DNA from: Eoetvoesiella caeni | GTDB taxonomy: Bacteria > Pseudomonadota > Gammaproteobacteria > Burkholderiales > Burkholderiaceae_B | NCBI RefSeq assembly: GCF_003315175.1 | Contig: NZ_QNRQ01000008.1 | Location: 1 to 64,000, forward strand | Length of the DNA stretch: 64,000 bases | Direction of reading: 5' to 3' | Part shown: positions 33,687-42,906 of the stretch, piece after piece | Numbering within the stretch: the first letter of the stretch is position 1 | Layout: every line of letters starts with the position of its first letter | Notes under the pieces: model-generated | Seen by the model: only the letters and a program-made list of their open reading frames with translations | Told to the model about the DNA's origin: nothing | Databases searched by the model: none | Translations under genes and position numbers: made by a program

Positions 33687-35966
33687 ATGTCCGTTGATCT
33701 CGACACCACCGCCAACGATGCAGCGCCCGTACAGGGCGAACTGCTCGAAGCGGAATCCAACCCTCTGACCCTGAGCCTTCAGGTTTTCGTCGGCGAGTTC
33801 GGCGACGAACTGCTCGATTCTCTCAACCGCGCCAACCCGCCGGTCTATGCCGGTCAAGCGCAGGCGCAGCGGCAACTCGTCGTTGCCAGCCTCAAGCGCA
33901 AGCTGTTCCAGGCCCAGGCTGAAGTTGTCCATGCCGCCGCCGAGCTGCTGGTCGATCAAGGCGAGCGCGCTGCGATCGTCAATGGCGAAATGGGCTGCGG
34001 CAAGACGACCGTCGGCATCGCCACGGCCGCCGTGCTCAACGCCGAAGGCTACCGCCGCACCCTGGTGCTTTCGCCTCCCCACCTGGTTTACAAGTGGCGG
34101 CGTGAGATCCAGGAGACGGTGGCCGGCGCCAAGGTCTGGGTGCTCAATGGCCCGGACACGCTGGTCAAGCTCATCAAGCTGCGCGAGCAGTTGGGTGTGC
34201 AGCCCACGGGCCAGGAGTTTTTCATCCTGGGGCGCGTCAGGATGCGGATGGGGTTCCACTGGAAACCTGTCTTCACCCAGCGGCGCACCCGCCACGGCGA
34301 CGTGGCAGCCTGCCCGGACTGCGGCACACTCATCACCGACCTCGACGGCGAGCCGGTCAACCCGGTCGCGCTCGAAGCCGAGGAGTCCCGCAGGAAGTGC
34401 AGCCACTGCGCCGCGCCCCTGTGGACGCTGATCCGCCCGCGTAGCCTGTCCGGCAGCGACCAGTCCTCGGTCGTCCTCAAAGCCTTGAAGCGCATCCCGA
34501 CCATCGGGGAAGTCACCGCACAGAAGCTGATGCAGAAGTTCGGTGACGGCTTCCTGGCCTCGATGCTGGGCGACAACATCCATGAGTTCATCAACCTCAT
34601 GGATGGCAACGGCGAGCTGGTGTTTTCCGACCGTCAGGCCACGCGCATGGAACGTGCGATGGCCAACATGGAGTTTGGCTTTGGCGAAGGCGGCTACCAA
34701 CCGTCCGAGTTCATCAAACGCTACCTACCGCAAGGCACGTTCGACCTGCTCATCGCCGACGAGGCGCACGAGTACAAGAACGGTGGCAGTGCCCAGGGCC
34801 AGGCCATGGGCGTGCTGGCGGCGAAGGCTCGCAAGACCTTGCTGCTGACCGGCACGCTGATGGGCGGCTACGGCGATGATCTGTTCTACCTGCTGTTCCG
34901 GGCACTGCCCGGACGGATGATCGAAGACGGCTACCGCCCGACCACGAGCGGCAGCATGACCTCGGCTGCGATGGCATTCATGCGCGATCACGGCGTCCTC
35001 AAGGACATCTACTCCGAGAGCGCCGGCACGGCGCACAAGACAGCCAAGGGCACCAAGGTATCGGTGCGCACGGTCAAGGCTCCCGGCTTCGGCCCGAAAG
35101 GCGTCTTGCGCTGCATCCTGCCGTTTACGATTTTCCTCAAGCTCAAGGACATCGGTGGCAACGTCCTGCCGCCGTATGACGAGGAGTTTCGTGAAGTCCA
35201 GATGGACGTGGCGCAAGCTGCGGCCTACCGCGATCTGGCGGGTCGGCTGACCGCAGAACTGAAACAGGCTCTGGCGCGACGCGATACGACCTTGCTGGGG
35301 GTGGTGCTCAACGTGCTATTGGCCTGGCCGGATTGCTGCTTCCGGTCGGAGACCGTGGTGCATCCGCGCACGCGCAACACCTTGGCGTTTGTCCCGGCTC
35401 AGTTCAATGAGTTCGAGATCAGCCCCAAGGAGCGCGAGCTGATCGACATCTGCAAAGCGGAGAAGGAACAGGGGCGCAAGGTTCTGGCCTACACGGTCTA
35501 TACCGGAACGCGCGACACCACGTCACGCCTGAAGGGGCTGCTGGAGCAGGAAGGATTCAAGGTGGCGGTACTGCGCGCAAGCGTGGATGCCAGCCGCCGC
35601 GAGGACTGGATCGCCGAGCAACTGGACCGGGGCATCGACGTGCTCGTCACCAATCCCGAGCTGGTCAAGACGGGGCTGGACCTGCTGGAGTTCCCGACGA
35701 TTGTGTTCATGCAAAGTGGCTACAACGTGTACTCGCTCCAACAGGCAGCACGCCGCTCCTGGCGCATTGGGCAGAAACAGCCCGTGCGCGTGATCTACCT
35801 CGGCTACGCCGGTTCCTCGCAGATGACCTGCCTGGAACTGATGGCCAAGAAGATCATGGTCTCGCAGTCCACCTCGGGCGATGTGCCCGAATCGGGGCTG
35901 GATGTTCTGAACCAGGACGGTGATTCCGTCGAGGTCGCACTGGCTCGGCAGTTGGTGGCTACCTAA
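33687..35966 (+). CDS. SNF2/SF2-type DNA helicase of the ICE
   Basis: A 759-aa ATPase. Walker A GEMGCGKTT is at about residue 100, motif Ia VLSPPHLVYKWRREI follows, then a Cys4 zinc-ribbon insert (CPDCGT...CSHCAAP, about 208-248). DEAH box ADEAHEYKNG is near 358, and motif III is LLTGTLMGG. The second RecA domain has TNPELVKTGLDLLEFPTIVFMQSGYNVYSLQQAARRSWRIGQ (motifs V and VI, SNF2-like). It would translocate on DNA. Its pairing with the methyltransferase-like gene recalls defence or anti-restriction modules but is conserved in ordinary ICEs too. Confidence 0.88.
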   Translation: MSVDLDTTANDAAPVQGELLEAESNPLTLSLQVFVGEFGDELLDSLNRANPPVYAGQAQAQRQLVVASLKRKLFQAQAEVVHAAAELLVDQGERAAIVNGEMGCGKTTVGIATAAVLNAEGYRRTLVLSPPHLVYKWRREIQETVAGAKVWVLNGPDTLVKLIKLREQLGVQPTGQEFFILGRVRMRMGFHWKPVFTQRRTRHGDVAACPDCGTLITDLDGEPVNPVALEAEESRRKCSHCAAPLWTLIRPRSLSGSDQSSVVLKALKRIPTIGEVTAQKLMQKFGDGFLASMLGDNIHEFINLMDGNGELVFSDRQATRMERAMANMEFGFGEGGYQPSEFIKRYLPQGTFDLLIADEAHEYKNGGSAQGQAMGVLAAKARKTLLLTGTLMGGYGDDLFYLLFRALPGRMIEDGYRPTTSGSMTSAAMAFMRDHGVLKDIYSESAGTAHKTAKGTKVSVRTVKAPGFGPKGVLRCILPFTIFLKLKDIGGNVLPPYDEEFREVQMDVAQAAAYRDLAGRLTAELKQALARRDTTLLGVVLNVLLAWPDCCFRSETVVHPRTRNTLAFVPAQFNEFEISPKERELIDICKAEKEQGRKVLAYTVYTGTRDTTSRLKGLLEQEGFKVAVLRASVDASRREDWIAEQLDRGIDVLVTNPELVKTGLDLLEFPTIVFMQSGYNVYSLQQAARRSWRIGQKQPVRVIYLGYAGSSQMTCLELMAKKIMVSQSTSGDVPESGLDVLNQDGDSVEVALARQLVAT

Positions 35967-35979
35967 TTTCCACGCCATC

Positions 35980-36055
35980 GCCGGCCTAGCGCCGCCGGCT
36001 TTCTGTTCTTCCCACCTTGCAGCCACGTCCCGCAGTCTCCGCAGGACGTGGCTGC
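35980..36055 (+). terminator. Two hairpins ending the SNF2-helicase transcript
   Basis: GCCGGC (35980-35985) pairs with GCCGGC (35994-35999) and is followed by TTTCT. Then a perfect 12-bp stem GCAGCCACGTCC/GGACGTGGCTGC (36019-36030, 36044-36055) follows. Together they mark the left boundary of the Gabija-like cargo. Confidence 0.65.
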
Positions 36056-36138
36056 GTCCTTTCAGATTCAGTGTGGACTCTCTTTGGAGAAACGATTGGT
36101 TACTGGCTAAACTCACATGAGCAGAATCGGGGGAGCCA

Positions 36139-37941
36139 ATGCAGATTGCAAAAGTCAAGGTCGAAAAGTTTCGTGGGATTGAATCCGGCATCGTGACGCT
36201 GTCAGGCCACAGCGTATTTCTCGGTGACAACAACGTCGGGAAGTCAACGCTGCTGGAGGCCATAGATCTCGTCCTCGGCCCGGAACGGCTCTCCCGAAGA
36301 CCCGTCATCGACGAGCACGACTTCCACGCCGGGCGCTACCTGGATGAAGAGGGAGATCCGGTTCTCATTCGGATTGAAGTTATCGTCAGTGACCTGTCCG
36401 CCGAGCAGCAGCGACACTTTCGTGACCACATCGAGTGGTGGTCCGCCACGGAAAAGACGCTACTCGTAGGCCCGCCCCCGGAAGGCACGGATGCGTCAGA
36501 CGTGTCGGCCGCGCTGCGGGTGTTTTTCGAGGGTCGCTACGACAAGGAAGAAGACGACTTCACGGGCAATACTTTCTTCGCGACCCCAGTGCTAGCTGAA
36601 GGTACTCACCCAACTTTCAAAACGACCGACAAGCGCAAGTGCGGCTTCCTGTACCTCCGGACGCTGAGGACAGGGGCGCGGGCATTGAGCCTGGAGCGCG
36701 GGTCGTTGCTTGATGTCATCCTCAGGCTTCAAGACAAGCGCGTGACGATGTGGGAAGACCTGCTGAACGAGTTGCGCAAACTCCCCGTGGCCGATAAGCC
36801 GGAACTCGGCATCGCCCCGCTCTTGAAGGACGTCCAGGACGCTGTTCGCCGATTCGTTCCTTCTGACTGGGCAGAGGAACCTCACATGCGCGTGTCGGAT
36901 CTCACTAGAGAGGCCCTGCGCAAGGATTTGACCGTTTTCATGGGCACCGGCGCGAAGCGTCCGGACGGCAGCACCTATTGCGCGCCATATCACCATCAGG
37001 GCACCGGCACGATCAATACACTGGTGCTGGCGCTGCTATCCATCATCGCGGGCCTGAAGCAGAACGTCATCTTCGCGATGGAGGAGCCCGAGATCGCCCT
37101 TCCGCCACATACCCAGAAGCGCATCGTTAACAGCGTGCGCGAGACGTCGGCACAGGCGCTTTTCACGTCGCACTCGCCCTATGTGCTCGAAGAATTCGCG
37201 CCGTCCGAGATGCATGTGCTGCGGCGTGACGGGGGCAAGCTTTCTGCGATGCTGGCGACATACCCACCAGCGGTCAAGCCCAAGGCATACAAGGCAGAGT
37301 TCAGGGCCCGCTTCTGTGAAGCGCTGCTTGCCCGATATGTACTTGTTGTCGAAGGTCGAACGGAGTTCGATGCGATACCTGCAGCGGCGCGCCGGCTTAA
37401 CGACTTGAACCCCACAGAATACAAGACGCTTGAGGCCCTGGGGGTGGCCGTCATCGATGCGCAAACCGATGCGCAGGTTGCGCCTCTCGGCAAGTTCTTT
37501 AGAGACTTGGGCAAGACGGTCTTTGCTGTGTTCGACAAGCAGGAACCAGCCGCTTCCGCTGCCATCAAGGCCGCCGTGCACCACTCATTTGAATCTGCCG
37601 AGAAAGGTTTCGAGAACGTAGTGCTGCACCACACCGCGGAGGCAGCCCTTCGTCGATATGCGCTCAGCCTCGTCGCGGAGAACGCGTGGCCGAACCATCT
37701 GATCGCCAAAACTCCTAACGCCGCCCAGACCGTGGAGCAAATTCGCGACGCATTGCGGCAATTCTTTGGCTGGGCCAAGGGAAGCGGCGATGCCGGCGAC
37801 TTGCTCGGGTGCTGCACCGAGGCGGAGATGCCGCAGTATGTCCGGGACACGCTGCGGGTGATCCACATCACCGTCGAACCTCCGCCGCTGCCACCCGTGC
37901 CGTCAGCGGCGGCAGCACCGTTCGATGACGAAGAGTTATGA
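36139..37941 (+). CDS. gajA: GajA-like OLD-family ATPase-nuclease (Gabija-like defence)
   Basis: A 600-aa protein. The N-terminal ABC-type ATPase has Walker A GDNNVGKST at residues 29-37, Walker B FAMEEPEIALPPH and the H-loop TSHSPYVLEEF. The C-terminal TOPRIM nuclease domain has LVVEGRTEFDAIP (catalytic Glu about 405) and VFAVFDKQEP (Asp about 466). The usual second acidic residue of the DxD motif is replaced by Gln here, with Glu at the next position. In Gabija the GajA nuclease acts with a UvrD-like GajB, exactly the next gene. It is the first gene of a two-gene cargo inserted between ICE core modules. Confidence 0.78.
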   Translation: MQIAKVKVEKFRGIESGIVTLSGHSVFLGDNNVGKSTLLEAIDLVLGPERLSRRPVIDEHDFHAGRYLDEEGDPVLIRIEVIVSDLSAEQQRHFRDHIEWWSATEKTLLVGPPPEGTDASDVSAALRVFFEGRYDKEEDDFTGNTFFATPVLAEGTHPTFKTTDKRKCGFLYLRTLRTGARALSLERGSLLDVILRLQDKRVTMWEDLLNELRKLPVADKPELGIAPLLKDVQDAVRRFVPSDWAEEPHMRVSDLTREALRKDLTVFMGTGAKRPDGSTYCAPYHHQGTGTINTLVLALLSIIAGLKQNVIFAMEEPEIALPPHTQKRIVNSVRETSAQALFTSHSPYVLEEFAPSEMHVLRRDGGKLSAMLATYPPAVKPKAYKAEFRARFCEALLARYVLVVEGRTEFDAIPAAARRLNDLNPTEYKTLEALGVAVIDAQTDAQVAPLGKFFRDLGKTVFAVFDKQEPAASAAIKAAVHHSFESAEKGFENVVLHHTAEAALRRYALSLVAENAWPNHLIAKTPNAAQTVEQIRDALRQFFGWAKGSGDAGDLLGCCTEAEMPQYVRDTLRVIHITVEPPPLPPVPSAAAAPFDDEEL

Positions 37942-39659
37942 CGGTCGAACAAGACTGGACACCGCAGAAGAGGGACTTTCTGCAAAGCACGGGGCACGTG
38001 CTCGCCATGGGTGGTCCAGGCTCCGGAAAGACGCATGTCGCCCTGGTCAAAGCCAGGGACGAGATTCGATCAGCAAAGCTCCTATCAGGCCAGCGCATCC
38101 TGTTTCTCAGCTTCGCGAGGCCCACAGTGGCACGGGTCCTTGAGAAAGCCAAGGAACTCATCACCGCGGATGATCTGAGACTTCTAGATGTCAACACCTA
38201 TCACGGCTTCGCATGGAGCGTTCTGCGAAGTCATGGCTATCTGCTCAACAACGGAAAGCCGCTCCAGCTCCTACCACCTCCCGAGGGCTCCGCGCGCTTG
38301 GCTCACTTTGCCAAGGAGCAGCATCACCAGGAGAAGTTGCGCCTTTTCCATGAAGAGGGGCTGCTCCACTTCGACCTCTTCGCCCAGTTGACGGCTGAAC
38401 TGCTGCGCCGCAGCCGGCGGCTGGCAGGTATCTACACAGCGACCTACCCGATACTCGTCGTGGACGAGTTCCAGGACACGAACGCCGACGAATGGGCGAT
38501 GGTCCGCGAGCTTGGACGCGGCTGCAGGATCATTGCCTTGGCCGACCCCGACCAGCGTATTTACGAATTCCGCGGCGCCGATCCTCAGCGGCTCAAGGAA
38601 TTCGTGGACCAGTTCGACCCCTTGCCAGTCGAGTTTGAAGGGGAGAATCATCGCAGTGCCGGAACCGACATCGCAACGTACGGTTCAGACTTGCTCACCG
38701 GGAAAAACAAGGGCGCCGTCTATGCCAATGTGTCGGTGGTCGAGTACGGCGTGTACTACGGAAGGGGTCCGCATTTCCATGCGAAGGCCCAGCTCATCCA
38801 GGCAATCAAGCGACTTCGCAAGGAGCCGGCCTGGTCCATCGCAGTGCTCGTCCCATCCAAGGCCTTCATGCTTCAAGTGTCCGACTACCTCTCCGCGGAG
38901 TCCGATGGCATGCCCAACCTTCGCCACGAGGTGGCGATGGACGCGGAATCCCCGGCGCTTGCGGCAAACGTCATCGCCACGCTAATGGAAGGAGGCCCTT
39001 CGGAGCTTCTGGCTGCGCGGCTACTCTCCGCCTTACATACCCACATCCGGGGCCGCAGTGGCACCAAACGCCCTGCGCAGGCGGAACTCGACATGGCCGA
39101 CGCCATCGACCAATACTTGGTCTCCGGAAAGATCCGCGGCAAGAATCGCCAAGCGTTGATCAGCGAGTGCGCGCGCCTAGCAGCGCTTCGCCAGGACGTC
39201 GTATTCACCGGCCATCCTGAAGAAGACTGGTTGACTGCGCGGGGGCTTCTCGCGACGTCTGCCGTTGGCCAACTGTCGCGCGTTGCCGCTGATGCCAAGT
39301 ATCTCCGCCTGCTTCACAAGGGCTCAAACCTGCGGGCGTCTTTGTCAGAGCTTTGGAGATCCCAAGGACAGTATGTCGGCGCTATCGAAGCTGTCCGGGG
39401 CGCTTTGCTGCAGGAGCATTTCACAGCAGCCGCCAAGGAATGGCGTGGAGTTCATCTCATGACCATTCACAAAGCAAAGGGTAAGGAGTTTGACGAGGTA
39501 CTGATTTACGAAGGGCGATATGCTGGACGAATTGTGCCTGCGAATGCAGATACTTCTCGTCAAAGCCAAGCCCTTTTGGCACTGCGGGTCGCAGTCACAA
39601 GAGCTATGAAGAGAGCAACAATCCTGACGCCATCGGGAGACCGCAGCATTTTTTTGTAA
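37938..39659 (+). CDS. gajB: GajB-like UvrD/PcrA-family helicase
   Basis: A 573-aa superfamily 1A helicase. Walker A GGPGSGKT is at residues 25-32, motif II DEFQDTN near 176, motif III ALADPDQRIYEFRGADP, motif IV ENHRSAGTDIA, motif V TIHKAKGKEFDEVLIYEG and motif VI LRVAVTRAMKRATIL. It is shorter than UvrD (about 720 aa), as in Gabija systems. Its ATG overlaps the gajA stop (ATGA), so the two are co-translated. Together they match the class 2 OLD + UvrD pair that defines Gabija; no other defence gene is attached. Confidence 0.8.
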   Translation: MTVEQDWTPQKRDFLQSTGHVLAMGGPGSGKTHVALVKARDEIRSAKLLSGQRILFLSFARPTVARVLEKAKELITADDLRLLDVNTYHGFAWSVLRSHGYLLNNGKPLQLLPPPEGSARLAHFAKEQHHQEKLRLFHEEGLLHFDLFAQLTAELLRRSRRLAGIYTATYPILVVDEFQDTNADEWAMVRELGRGCRIIALADPDQRIYEFRGADPQRLKEFVDQFDPLPVEFEGENHRSAGTDIATYGSDLLTGKNKGAVYANVSVVEYGVYYGRGPHFHAKAQLIQAIKRLRKEPAWSIAVLVPSKAFMLQVSDYLSAESDGMPNLRHEVAMDAESPALAANVIATLMEGGPSELLAARLLSALHTHIRGRSGTKRPAQAELDMADAIDQYLVSGKIRGKNRQALISECARLAALRQDVVFTGHPEEDWLTARGLLATSAVGQLSRVAADAKYLRLLHKGSNLRASLSELWRSQGQYVGAIEAVRGALLQEHFTAAAKEWRGVHLMTIHKAKGKEFDEVLIYEGRYAGRIVPANADTSRQSQALLALRVAVTRAMKRATILTPSGDRSIFL

Positions 39660-39801
39660 TCAGCTGGTAGCGAGTACTGTCCAAATCAGCACGGTCTTCG
39701 CATGTTTCTGAAAAAGCGGTCGTCCATCAGTCCGCATTCCTAGCTGACCGCTCAACGGCGCTCCGCCAAGGTATCGGCATCGCAACAGAAGAGCCGATGC
39801 C

Positions 39802-40380
39802 ATGCCCGCAATCCCTGTATCCCGGCGTCTGGTCGGCGCTGGTCTCCTGGCCGCAGCGCTGGCCAGCGGCTGCGCGACCACCACCGCGCCGCTGGTGCCA
39901 GACGCCATAGAAGGCGTCTCCTCCGCTCCCGAACCCGAGGCACCCGAGTTCATTCCCGTCGTGCGCTATGGCCGCTACACGCTGGTCGAGCTGGCACCCA
40001 CGGCGGCGCAGCGTGACTTGCTGTTGCAGACCATCGACGTGTCCATGCCCGAGGATGCCCGCGCCACGGTGGGCGATGGGCTGCGGCATGTGCTCAAACG
40101 CAGTGGCTACCAGCTTTGCGAGACGCCCAGCGCCGTGACCGAGTTGTATGCGCTGCCGCTGCCGGCGGCGCACCGGCATCTTGGCCCCATGACCTTGCGC
40201 GATGCGCTGCTCACCCTGGCCGGCCCGGCCTGGGAACTGCATGCGGATGAACGGGCACGGCAGATTTGCTTTGAGCAGCCTGGAGGCAGTGCGACCGCCG
40301 AGCACGCACACGAGCCGCCTGTTGCCGAGGCGGTGCAGACGTTTCCGCTGATGCCTTCGGTTTCGGGAGGCCAGCCATGA
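39802..40380 (+). CDS. PilL-like N-terminal lipoprotein of the ICE T4SS (TIGR03748-like)
   Basis: A 192-aa lipoprotein. The signal peptide LVGAGLLAAALASGCATT has a lipobox ASGC. The mature part contains VVRYGRYTLVELAPTAAQRDLLLQTIDVSMPEDARATVGDGLRHVLKRSGYQLC and GPMTLRDALLTLAGPAWEL, a secretin/TonB-like N-terminal domain seen in conjugation PilL. It is the first gene of the transfer operon and overlaps the next by 4 bp. Confidence 0.85.
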   Translation: MPAIPVSRRLVGAGLLAAALASGCATTTAPLVPDAIEGVSSAPEPEAPEFIPVVRYGRYTLVELAPTAAQRDLLLQTIDVSMPEDARATVGDGLRHVLKRSGYQLCETPSAVTELYALPLPAAHRHLGPMTLRDALLTLAGPAWELHADERARQICFEQPGGSATAEHAHEPPVAEAVQTFPLMPSVSGGQP

Positions 40381-41018
40381 ATACCGCGCAGGCTCCCCGG
40401 CGCCCGATCTCCGCCGTGGTGTTGCAGAGCCTAATGTGGCTCTGGCTGATCAGCCTCAGCGTTTTCGCTGCCCTGAGCTACCAGACCATGAACGACCAGG
40501 CCGACCAGACGCTGCTTGATTCCCGCCTGCAACGTCTCGAAGCGCAGGCGGTGGGCCTGGCCGAGACCATTGAGGCCATCCAGCAGCGTCCAGTCGTCGC
40601 AACAGCGGCAGACCTCAAAGATACCCGCGAACGCCTGGAAGCACGCGCCGCCCAGGTCGAGACAACGCTGAGCGGCTATGCCGCTGCCGAAGACCTTCAG
40701 GCGCTTCGTGCGGAAGTCGAGCAGATCAAGGCACGCCCAAGCGCCCTGCGTGCCGCAGCGCCCGCCCAGCCGCGCTCACCGAGCAGGCCCACCGCCAAAC
40801 CAGAACCGCCGCCACTGCCGTTCCGCATCGTCGGCGCCGAACTTCGCGCCGGCCAGCGCAGCCTGTCCGTCACACCGAATAACGGGAACTTCACGCCCGA
40901 CCAGCTTCAAGTGCTGCTTCCCGGCGATGCCGTCGGCCCGTGGCGCCTGCAGGCAGTCGAGGGCAACACTGCGGTGTTCCAGGCCGGCGACCAGACCCGT
41001 CGCATGGCGATTCCTTGA
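40377..41018 (+). CDS. ICE transfer-region membrane protein with coiled coil
   Basis: A 213-aa protein with one N-terminal transmembrane helix (SAVVLQSLMWLWLISLSVFAALSY), a periplasmic coiled coil (LLDSRLQRLEAQAVGLAETIEAIQQRP...LQALRAEVEQIKARP), a Pro-rich linker and a C-terminal beta domain (PFRIVGAELRAGQRSLSVTPNNG...LLPGDAVGPWRLQAVEGNTAVFQAGDQTRRMAIP). Inferred to be part of the envelope apparatus. The start overlaps the preceding stop. Confidence 0.78.
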   Translation: MNTAQAPRRPISAVVLQSLMWLWLISLSVFAALSYQTMNDQADQTLLDSRLQRLEAQAVGLAETIEAIQQRPVVATAADLKDTRERLEARAAQVETTLSGYAAAEDLQALRAEVEQIKARPSALRAAAPAQPRSPSRPTAKPEPPPLPFRIVGAELRAGQRSLSVTPNNGNFTPDQLQVLLPGDAVGPWRLQAVEGNTAVFQAGDQTRRMAIP

Positions 41019-41032
41019 GCGGAGCGCACGAC

Positions 41033-41770
41033 ATGAAACCGTCGATCATCTTTTCCGCGCTCCTGCTCGCGTCTGCCCAGTTGCCCGCCTGGGCGCAGCA
41101 GCCGGCCACGGCTCCCGCCGGCAGTGCGCACAGCCAGGAGCGCCCGCTGGTTACTCGCTCCCTGGACGACCGAGTGGCAGGCGACTGGGGCCTGCAACCG
41201 CAGGAGTGGGCTCGCTATCGCGAGCTGATGGACGGGCCGTTGGGCATCTACTCGCCCAACCTGGACCCACTGTCCGCCCTGGGCATCGAGGCGCGCACCG
41301 ACGAGGAACGGCGCCGCTACGCAGAGCTGCAGGTGCAGGTCGAGGCGCGCCGTATCGAGAAGCTGCTCGCCTACCAGCGTGCCTACGACCAGGCCTGGCA
41401 GCGCCTGAGTCCCGGCATGCAGCGGGTGAACCTGCCTGACGAAAAACCCGGCGCCGGCACAAGCGCCAATCCCTTGCGCGGTTCAGGCCGCACGGCCGTG
41501 TTCGTCAAGGACGGCTGCGCGGCCTGCGGGCAACTCGTGCAGCGCCTGCAATCCTCCGGCACCGAGTTCGACCTGTACATGGTCGGCAGCCGCCAAGACG
41601 ACACGCGCATCCGCGACTGGGCCAAGCGTGCGAACGTCGATCCGGCGCGCGTGCGCAGCGGTGGCATCACGCTCAACCATGATGGCGGGCGGTGGCTGTC
41701 GCTGAGCTTGCCCGGAGACCTTCCTGCGGTCGTGCGCGAGGTGAACGGTCAATGGCAGCGCCAGCCATAG
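41033..41770 (+). CDS. TIGR03759-family ICE periplasmic protein with thioredoxin-like end
   Basis: A 245-aa secreted protein. A signal peptide (MKPSIIFSALLLASAQLPAWA) is followed by DWGLQPQEWARYRELMDGPLGIYSPNLDPLSALGIEARTDEERRRYAELQVQ, typical of TIGR03759. The C-terminal domain holds a CAAC motif in AVFVKDGCAACGQLVQRLQSSGTEFDLYMVG, suggesting a thioredoxin-like disulfide function. It overlaps the transglycosylase gene by 19 bp. Confidence 0.85.
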   Translation: MKPSIIFSALLLASAQLPAWAQQPATAPAGSAHSQERPLVTRSLDDRVAGDWGLQPQEWARYRELMDGPLGIYSPNLDPLSALGIEARTDEERRRYAELQVQVEARRIEKLLAYQRAYDQAWQRLSPGMQRVNLPDEKPGAGTSANPLRGSGRTAVFVKDGCAACGQLVQRLQSSGTEFDLYMVGSRQDDTRIRDWAKRANVDPARVRSGGITLNHDGGRWLSLSLPGDLPAVVREVNGQWQRQP

Positions 41771-42357
41771 CGGCCACCTCCGTTTCGCAGTGCTTGCGCG
41801 CACTGGTGATCGCGGCGGGCCTGTGCGCCTGCGCCGCCCATACCCAGGAGCTTCCGCCACCGGCTTACCAGCTTGCCGCACAGCGCGCGGGCATCCCCTC
41901 GACGGTGCTCTACGCCGTGGCTTTGCAGGAAAGCGGCATCCGCCGCAACGGGCGCATCGTCCCGTGGCCGTGGTCCCTCAACGTCGCCGGTCAGTCGCGC
42001 CGCTTCACCACCCGTGCCGACGCCTGCGCTGGTTTGCAGCAGGCAATGCGCGCCACGCCGCACACACGCATCGACGCGGGCCTGGGCCAGATCAACCTCG
42101 GCTACCACCAGCAGCGCTACGCCAGCCCGTGCGACCTGCTCGACCCATACAGCAACCTCGCCATCGCCGCTGAAATCCTGAAAGAGCAGTACACCTCGGG
42201 CGAGGACTGGTTGCCGGCGATCGGTCGCTACCACCGTCCTGCGGGCGGAGAACCTGCGGCTCGTTACCGGCGCAGCGTGTCGCGCCACCTTGCCCGTGTG
42301 CAGGGCACACACCCAACCGCCGCGGCCATCGCCGTGCACCAGGAGAGCACCCCATGA
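41752..42357 (+). CDS. Lytic transglycosylase of the transfer system
   Basis: A 201-aa SLT-domain protein with a signal peptide (LRALVIAAGLCACAAHTQ). The catalytic Glu lies in YAVALQESGIRRNGR (about residue 60), followed by IDAGLGQINLGYHQQRY and AAEILKEQY. It would open peptidoglycan locally for the secretion channel. ATG 41752 lies inside the previous gene, and the stop overlaps the TIGR03765 gene start. Confidence 0.88.
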   Translation: MAAPAIAATSVSQCLRALVIAAGLCACAAHTQELPPPAYQLAAQRAGIPSTVLYAVALQESGIRRNGRIVPWPWSLNVAGQSRRFTTRADACAGLQQAMRATPHTRIDAGLGQINLGYHQQRYASPCDLLDPYSNLAIAAEILKEQYTSGEDWLPAIGRYHRPAGGEPAARYRRSVSRHLARVQGTHPTAAAIAVHQESTP

Positions 42358-42902
42358 AAACATCCCATTTGACCCATCTCACACTGAAGGGCCTGCTCGT
42401 GCTGCTGGCGGCTCTGCCACTGGCCTCGCGCGCCGGAGAGCCCCTGATCGTCGTCGAAGACCGTGGCGGCACGTCGGCGCTGCCGTACTACGAGGCTCTG
42501 AACCTTCAGCCGCGCGCCAATGCTCCGGCCGGGCCGCCCATCCCGATGCTCCCGGTGCCCGCCACGCCCATGGATGAGGCCGCGATGTTGCCGGTGCGCA
42601 GTGCCAAGCTCACGCCTGGCACCGTCGCGCGGCGCGTGATCGAGGCACCGGGCCTGCGGCCTTTCGTAGTCGTCGGCGACGACGAAGCTTCCCACGCCTG
42701 GCTGCTTCGCCAGGCGGGCTCGCTGCGCGAGCGCGGCGCGGTGGGCCTGGTGGTTAACGTCGAGACCATGCAGGGCCTGGCACGGCTGCGCGCCCTGGTG
42801 CCCGGCGTGCCCCTTGCGCCTGTGGCCGGTGACGACCTGGCCGAGCGCCTGGGTCTGCGGCATTACCCGGTGCTGATCACAGCCACCGGCATCGAGCAAT
42901 GA
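42354..42902 (+). CDS. TIGR03765-family ICE protein (PFL_4695-like)
   Basis: A 182-aa secreted protein. The signal peptide is LLVLLAALPLASRAG. EPLIVVEDRGGTSALPYYEALN follows, and the C-terminal block GAVGLVVNVETMQGLARLRALVPGVPLAPVAGDDLAERLGLRHYPVLITATGIEQ is characteristic. It sits directly before traD in this ICE class. The role in the periplasm is unknown. It overlaps the transglycosylase gene by 4 bp. Confidence 0.85.
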   Translation: MKTSHLTHLTLKGLLVLLAALPLASRAGEPLIVVEDRGGTSALPYYEALNLQPRANAPAGPPIPMLPVPATPMDEAAMLPVRSAKLTPGTVARRVIEAPGLRPFVVVGDDEASHAWLLRQAGSLRERGAVGLVVNVETMQGLARLRALVPGVPLAPVAGDDLAERLGLRHYPVLITATGIEQ

Positions 42903-42906
42903 AGCC

